Below the pieces are notes generated by a model. It ran no database searches. It saw nothing but the letters and a program-made list of their open reading frames with translations, and was not told where the DNA came from. A DNA stretch of 64,000 nt from Marthasterias glacialis (lineage: Eukaryota; Echinodermata; Asteroidea; Forcipulatida; Asteriidae): positions 9,570,108 through 9,634,107 of the forward strand of contig OU452222.1 in NCBI GenBank assembly GCA_911728455.2, written 5' to 3'. Both the position numbers and the translations under genes were made by a program. Shown piece after piece: positions 58,467 to 64,000 of the stretch (position 1 is its first letter; every line of letters begins with the position of its first letter).

Positions 58467-59165
58467 TAGTCTGGTTCCCAGACCTAAAAATCTCAGACTA
58501 TTCTCTGTCGATTTTAGGGTCTGGTATCACCCAAATGTCATGTCACAAAAAAGGAGGAATTCCTCCTTTTCCGAAAAATATCCGAAATGCGCCAAATTCG
58601 TTGTCGTCAACATTCGGACAGTGTCGTCAGGGGCGGATTCAGGATTTTCCAAGGGGGGGGGGGTATGAAATTTACCAATCAAGCAGCAAATGATGATTGG
58701 ATGTCGAGAGTTTATTTCTCTTAGCAAGTGGGTGGGATGATATCTTCCTTTTTTTTTTCAGAAGGAAAATAGGGGGTGTATGCCCCTCATGCCCCCCCCC
58801 CCCCCCCCCGGATCCGTCCCTGGTCGTTGATGGTCAGACATTTCTTTTGTTGATAACAATTCAAAAATGTTGTAGACACATCCCATTATCATTTTTCTTT
58901 TCTTTTTTTTTCCCCAACAAATTCAACACTATATTTGAATATATTTGTAACATTTTTACAAGCTGATTATCCCAGGCTTTTTTATAGTAAACAAAGCCTG
59001 TCATCAGCGCTTCGTGTTTTATCCAATGACATTGTCCGCCGGTGGTGACAAGTAATGAATATTTATATATGTTGCGTCATAATCTATGTTAAGCTTTGGA
59101 TGATGCCTGACCTAAGATTTTTAACAAGAGTCGTCAGGGAATATTTGGTCAGGGAACCAGACTAG
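58467..59165. mobile_element. Non-autonomous TIR DNA transposon with 8 bp target-site duplication
   Basis: The left terminus TAGTCTGGTTCCCAGACC and right terminus GGTCAGGGAACCAGACTAG are inverted, and similarity extends about 90 bp inward (TTTTAGGGTCTGGTATCACC against GGATGATGCCTGACCTAAGA). The element is flanked by TTGGTACC on both sides. An 8 bp duplication is the habit of hAT and P-type elements. The interior is interrupted by a second MITE (58629-58823) and holds a perfect 22 bp palindrome at 58549-58570. No transposase ORF, so it is non-autonomous. Confidence 0.8.
58629..58823. mobile_element. Nested MITE with CAGGGGCGGATTCAGG termini
   Basis: Left end CAGGGGCGGATTCAGGA and right end GGATCCGTCCCTGG are inverted. 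Just inside are a poly(G) run (58653-58663) and a poly(C) run (about 58793-58809), which can pair with each other. CAGGGGCGGATCCAGG ends are typical of hAT-like MITEs in marine animals. No exact 8 bp duplication was found by eye. It lies inside the element at 58467-59165 and so inserted later. Confidence 0.75.
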
Positions 59166-59173
59166 TTGGTACC
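59166..59173 (+). repeat. Right target-site duplication TTGGTACC
   Basis: Exact direct copy of 58459-58466. Confidence 0.7.
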
Positions 59174-60205
59174 TTTTTGGTTTACTATTACACCATGGTG
59201 GAAGGGCAAACTTATCGGGATATATCATTTGTCATTTACTGTATATGATTAACATTATATGCATGCAATCCATTCTCTGTACTCAATTAATTGATTTTTA
59301 AGTTAACTTATTCATGACAACTTTCATTCCATTATTTATATTATATTGACTTGAACATTGTGTTTCTTATATTAATGTCAGTCCTTATCTCTTTCCACAT
59401 TTGTCATCAGTTCATTGAATGATCAATAAATTATCCTCTATATGAAAAAAAACACAGCTGCTGTTGTTTTTTTTATGATTAATGTAAGTGCACTTTTAGT
59501 GTAAGGATGTTTCCATGGAAACTGTTCCCGGCGGAGGAGCTGGTACATGGGAAATTGTCAACAGGATCAATCATATTTGACAATGAAATAGTCTTGTTGT
59601 AAAACGCAGATACCCCTGTTGTGTTCAAGTGAATATTTTGTTTCCACGAAATACTTTAAGGGTGAAATCTAGGATGAGTAAAAAGCAAATTAAACAAAAA
59701 ACCTTAGTGATCAGTGGAAGCCGACTGATTAAAAAGTGCCAGTGCAACTTGTCAAATGAAATATTTTCTTCTGAAAACTGAGCACATAGAAAAAAATCCA
59801 CAACAAAACGTTAAACCGTTTTTTTTCACAGCTTGGTATTATGCTGTGTTTCTTAAACTAGAGGAGGAGAATTAATTTTTCTCTTCCAAAAACCAACGAT
59901 CGGATGTACCTTCCCTTGAGAGATGGGTCCAATTTCGTAGAGCTGCAAAATATTACTTAAAACCTGCTTAGCAAAAATAAGCAGGACAGTCACTGAACAT
60001 GTTACATGGTATTTTGGGTGGTAAGTTATTTTGTTGTGCTTAGCTACTGTTTGTGCTTGAGCAGCCCTATTGAAATTTGGCCCTGGGCCTGGCCTTGAGC
60101 CCGCATCTTTTCTCACATCTTCATCAGTTTTGAAAAGATAATGGTTTCATTTCAAACCATCTTGCTAAAAACTTCAATGAAGTTACTCTTAATGTATTGT
60201 TGTTG
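59174..60205. other. Non-coding spacer with one palindromic X-box
   Basis: GTTTCCATGGAAAC at 59509-59522 is a perfect palindrome and a full match to the RFX X-box consensus. Otherwise AT-rich with nothing recognised. Confidence 0.4.
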
Positions 60206-60330
60206 TTTTTTTTTTTTGGGGGGGGGGCTGTATATCAACTATTCATTTGTGCATTTTTTTGATCTCTTTTGTGGGGGGCGGGGCAAGGGTTCTGAGTGGG
60301 GGAGGCTGCCCGCGCCCCACCCCTGGTTAC
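60206..60330 (-). repeat. C-tract/A-tract composite (minus strand) and G-rich patch
   Basis: On the minus strand ten C are followed by twelve A and CAA units (complement of about 60195-60227), copy 6 of the composite class. Further right are GGGGGGCGGGGC and CGCGCCCCACCCCTGGTTAC, which resemble a degraded terminus of another G-rich MITE. Confidence 0.6.
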
Positions 60331-61600
60331 ACCATAGAAGATGTCATATTTTAATGGGGAAACAGGTCATGGATTTTCTAATTTTATTATTTCCATTCAC
60401 TCTACACAGAGCCTGGGTTTTCCTTCTTATAAAGTCTGGGTATACCATCGGGGGGGGGGGGGAAGAAGGAAAAAAAAAACACTTTGTAGGATGAAAAAGT
60501 GTACTGGCATATATGCAGTTTCTTTGTACTTTTGTAAAAAAAAAATGCTGAAAGTTTCTGTGAATTGTTTAGTTATTGTCTTTTCACGCGTTTTTACTCT
60601 TTTTGATGTTATCTAAGTGAAAATGATAATATCAAAACTGTAGGGATACTGACGGAAGGCCAATGCACTGACTATTCAATTGCAGTAGTGCTAAATTCTT
60701 CATTTTCATGGCACGTTCTTTAAAGTATGCATGCATGCCTTATGAACAGGCTGGAGTATGGGAGGGCTGGTTAACTTCGATCTGTGTGTTTTAGTAGCCA
60801 TTTGTTAAATACCGTACATATACAGAGCACAAACTCCGGCCAACATGCGAGACATTTGGCGGTGGGATGAGGAAGGAATTCTGATCAACCCCTCCCCCCT
60901 CCGCTCTCTCTCCCCCCCCCCCCCTCACCGGGTACACTTTGCCTTTTGTGTTTGGTTTGTTTGTTTCCTAAATCCTTATATTACAATATCTCTATAAACA
61001 AATGGGTTGAGATCGTTGAGGGCTTTCGATTGAATTCAAATGTACAATTCGAAGAAATAGAAACAGAACTCCAACATTGCTTTACTTTTTATCTTTAAAG
61101 CAGTTTTCCTGTAATCATCTTCTTTTCTTTCTTTTTTTCTCCTTTTTTCAATCTAAGTGTTTTGAAATACTCTTCATATTCCACCCTGGTTCGAAGCAAT
61201 CGGTAGCTCCACTGAATACTTCTACGTATTTATTTAGGAGATTGAAGCCCAAATGAATGCTGAATGCGACAGACTTCCATGACCTCAATGCGATTGGATT
61301 ACATTCAATCAAGCAATACCAATTTCTCAGTCCTGTAAACCTATGTGTTAAACTTTTTTCTTCTCATGTCTTCATCTTGAATATTTTCTTTGCATAATAG
61401 AGGAACTTGGGAAGCAAGAGCTATTGCGCCGACCAAAACGACCGTCTAAATAAAACTACAATAACATTTTTGACTAAACTGCATGCCTAGACAACAGGTC
61501 ACTAAAAACTTAATGCTCGATATTAATCTGCTTCGAATGTCAAGAAATAATTCAATCTTCCGGTGCGGGAACTGTTTGAAATAATTAAAAATTGGGATAC
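60331..61600. other. Non-coding spacer with poly(G) and poly(C) runs
   Basis: A poly(G) run at about 60450-60462 is followed by an A run. A poly(C) run is at about 60915-60925. No exon recognised. Short frames across the runs are not genes. Confidence 0.4.
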
Positions 61601-62110
61601 GTTGCCGAGGAAAATCATGCGAACCGTTATAACTTGAAATCTGCCGTTACTTTGGCAACGTTTTCTCGAGAGGAAAGACCTTGATTTTAAATCTCGCTAA
61701 AATGAAACGGGGAAAAAAGACTTAAATCTAGACGTCCATTTCGCGAAGCAACACGCATGACCAATCATAACTGATATCCAGTCACTGAATTAAAGTGAAC
61801 CATTAGCAATGGCAGCATCACCAGCATGCAAAGTCAGGTTTGATACTTCCGTGGTTTTGACTTATGAAATCACACGGCTATGTTAACTTTAACTGTCTTT
61901 CAATGTCAAAATGAACATTGACTCCAGATAGCAACCTTTTAGGCACCGAACATGACTTTTTAACAGTAATCACTTTAAAAAAAAGTGGTTCCCATAGCAA
62001 CTGCTGCTAAAAAAGGACCTTGGACGTCGTAATTGCAATACGGGACAGTCTTTGACATTTATTTTGTATTGTCCCGTTGGTATGGCAACGGCTATACTTA
62101 CACGTTCCAG
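61600..62110. promoter_or_regulatory. Candidate RFX-type regulatory region (three X-box motifs)
   Basis: GTTACTTTGGCAAC (61646-61659) and GTTCCCATAGCAAC (61988-62001) both match the X-box consensus RYYNYYWTRRNRAC fully. GTTGGTATGGCAAC (62076-62089) has one mismatch. X-boxes bind RFX factors, which drive ciliary genes in animals. CpG is also locally higher around 61560-61780. No transcription start or exon is recognisable, so the target gene, if any, may lie beyond the right edge. Confidence 0.3.
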
Positions 62111-62528
62111 ATGAAAACCATTCTAGGCTACGTTGTTAATTTTTCTAGTCCACTGATTCCCGATATGAAAATGTATGTTGGACCTTGACAAGGTTTGCAC
62201 CAGTAAATTAAATTACCTACAAAAAAGAGGGAAAGGGGACTGTGACAAACTGAAATTCACTCGGCCATGAGTAGAATGAGTTTTTTTCTTCTTCTTTGTT
62301 TCTTTTCTTTAAGAAACCGACCCCTTGCGAAATGAGAAACTTACAGTTGATTTAATAAAAGCAAACATGAAACATAGAAAACTCAGTAAATGTAATAAGA
62401 AGTGTTGCACAGAAGTAGGTCTAGTCGTCCATTTGTAATATTCATGTCAGGGGGATAACTGTTGAATCGCAAAGGATCCTCATAATTTAAATCATGGGTT
62501 CAAACATTAGATTCCCTTTTGGCAGGAA

Positions 62529-62541
62529 CCCCCCCCCCCCC

Positions 62542-62574
<33 letters not shown>
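62529..62574 (+). repeat. Poly(C) run plus (TC)14 microsatellite
   Basis: About fourteen C at 62529-62542, a short CTCCA-like link, then a clean TC dinucleotide run at 62547-62574. It is a polypyrimidine tract of 46 bp, capable in principle of triplex formation. Confidence 0.9.
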
Positions 62575-62577
<3 letters not shown>

Positions 62578-62699
62578 TGTCCATAGTTACGATGGTCTCA
62601 AATACACATAAAATAGAGTTATATTTATATGGACTCCATTAAAGGTGAAAATCCAACCTGGGGATCCCTTCTGTCAAGCCTTCAAGAAAAAAAAACTCA

Positions 62700-62940
62700 C
62701 GCCACTATTCGCCAGCTACAGATAGTCTCGATAATAATGTTTAGTTAGCTAATAATCCTTAGCGCGCAGGACAATCTGCTTATTGGTGCCTGCAGGCTGC
62801 CAAACCCTTCGGGTTTTGGATGCCATTTTCTTGAGTGATTTATCGGAGCATGCTGCCAGGGTTTTACGGCGGATGTTATGGTCTGTAATTACCATGATGA
62901 TATAAGGCACGTCATAAAAAACTATGTGTTATTAATAATT
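62700..62940. promoter_or_regulatory. Candidate conserved-looking non-coding islet
   Basis: Holds TAGTTAGCTAATAATCC, TTGGTGCCTGCAGGCTGCCA (an imperfect palindrome at about 62785-62806), TTACGGCGGATGTTATGG, GTAATTACCATGATGAT and TTATTAATAATTTA. Homeodomain-type TAAT cores are frequent. Non-coding. Composition differs from the surrounding repeats. Weak evidence. Confidence 0.2.
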
Positions 62941-64000
62941 TACTTCTGCCTCATGTCTCTGTTTTATTTTAAAAGGAAATGTAAATATAAGCGAGAGTGT
63001 CATGTCGATATTGCTATTCGATAATAGTTTGGTGTTGTGTTTGTATCATTTTTGTATCACAAGTGTGAATTCTGTCAAGTTTTTTGTCATACTGTACTTC
63101 GGCTTCTATAGGAAGGTTTCGCACCTGTGAATACAAGCCAGAATGACAAAGTGCAAGCATCAAAAGGTAACATGGGTTACGGCACGAACTGTGGATGGGA
63201 TGCATCCACTCAACGATTGCAACAAGGTACACCAAACAGTTCTACAGTGTGTATTTCAGTTGTTCATTTTTCGTTCAATTGAGAAATTTGGGCGTATCGA
63301 GGGCTGGGGCTGGGGGTTGACAACAAAACATTTTCCAATGGTTGATTTAAAACAATTGCATATCTCCAGCATAATAATGCGTCTTGAAATGTGTGACGGT
63401 GGTTAGACTGTTTGATGAGAAGAGAAAGTGAAGGATAATTTCAATTATGATCCAAAATCATTACCGCATTAATTTTATGCAAATTATGGTCCCATTTAAT
63501 GCGATACGCCCTCTATGGCAGAAAAAGTGGCGCGATGAAACATTTTCAAAATGGCTGCTATGTCACTTATGGGAAACAAAGTGTGCACATAAGAAAGGCA
63601 AGAATTGGGTAAGTTAAAAACATTGTACATCGTTTATTTGTTTGTTTATGATTTAGAGCAGTTACTGTGACTCTTGTACGACAAAGAGCGAGACATGAAA
63701 TGCATTACCGTAATAGATATTCCGTTCTGGCTTTTGTTGAATTTGCATTGCATGCAGTGAACTGCTGTGGTGAATTGCCTACGCGTTTTGTTAGCAACAG
63801 GTCCAGCTAATGGTGGGACACGAGGGGCCAGTTGCGGTCAACCCATTACTGTCTGACTATAAATATCAAGAGAAGGCAACATCCGACGGTTGCAGCATGA
63901 TCCTTGGGGCTTGCTCTACTCGCGACTATCTTTCAAAATCAATACAACAAACACTGAAATGCCAGAGAACAGGGAAAATGTATTGAACTAAAGTGAGCGA
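62941..64000. other. Non-coding right end of window
   Basis: No exon recognised. An 87-codon frame at 63143-63406 lacks family features. CGCCCTCTATGGCAG (about 63507-63521) resembles a weak CTCF-type half-site and GTGGCGCG follows it. Confidence 0.35.

Overview
This window looks like nuclear DNA of a marine invertebrate animal, most likely a deuterostome and plausibly an echinoderm. The evidence is an AT-rich background, an exon of a Kelch-repeat protein with a consensus splice donor just after it, tRNA-derived SINEs, many small palindromic DNA-transposon remnants, and a strong excess of the palindrome TACATGTA. There is nothing prokaryotic in it: no operons, no ribosome binding sites, no long ORFs. 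The phylum is an inference from repeat style and was not tested.

Layout. Positions 1-519 hold the 3' coding end of a Kelch-domain gene on the + strand (stop at 494-496), followed at once by a perfect splice donor. I could not recognise another protein-coding exon in the remaining 63.5 kb on either strand. That stretch is a gene desert or very large intron(s). It is occupied by small transposons, SINEs, satellites and a few CpG-rich or motif-rich islets that may be regulatory.

1.2-2.2 kb: two small GGCTTATAAGCCGC-type MITEs flank a hairpin made of CTCF-like motifs. 8.3-9.1 kb: a 33-34 bp purine-rich minisatellite. 9.9-10.3 kb: a degenerate 53 bp tandem repeat. 11.0-11.3 and 21.5-21.8 kb: two copies of one SINE family in opposite orientation. 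12.66-13.11 kb: a CpG-dense islet. 13.5-14.5 kb: a cluster of TACATGTA palindromes. 16.1-16.3, 39.3-39.6 and 61.6-62.9 kb: possible regulatory islets. 18.2, 24.8, 42.8 and 58.5 kb: foldback or TIR elements, the last with an 8 bp target-site duplication and a nested MITE. 41.5-43.4 kb: two further SINE families and a foldback element whose arms carry a hammerhead-ribozyme-like core. 34.5, 48.7, 53.0 and 56.3 kb: four copies of one palindromic MITE family. 51.97-52.27 kb: a GGCTNN hexanucleotide foldback. Six C-tract/A-tract composite repeats and many poly(G) or poly(C) runs are scattered throughout.

The elements do not form a pathway. The window is mainly a record of repeat colonisation beside one gene end. 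I see no clear new multi-gene system. The items most worth testing are the ribozyme-like stem followed by GAAAC shared by a SINE tail and a foldback element, the TACATGTA excess, and the RFX-type X-box cluster near 61.6-62.1 kb. All repeat boundaries were set by eye and may be off by several bases.
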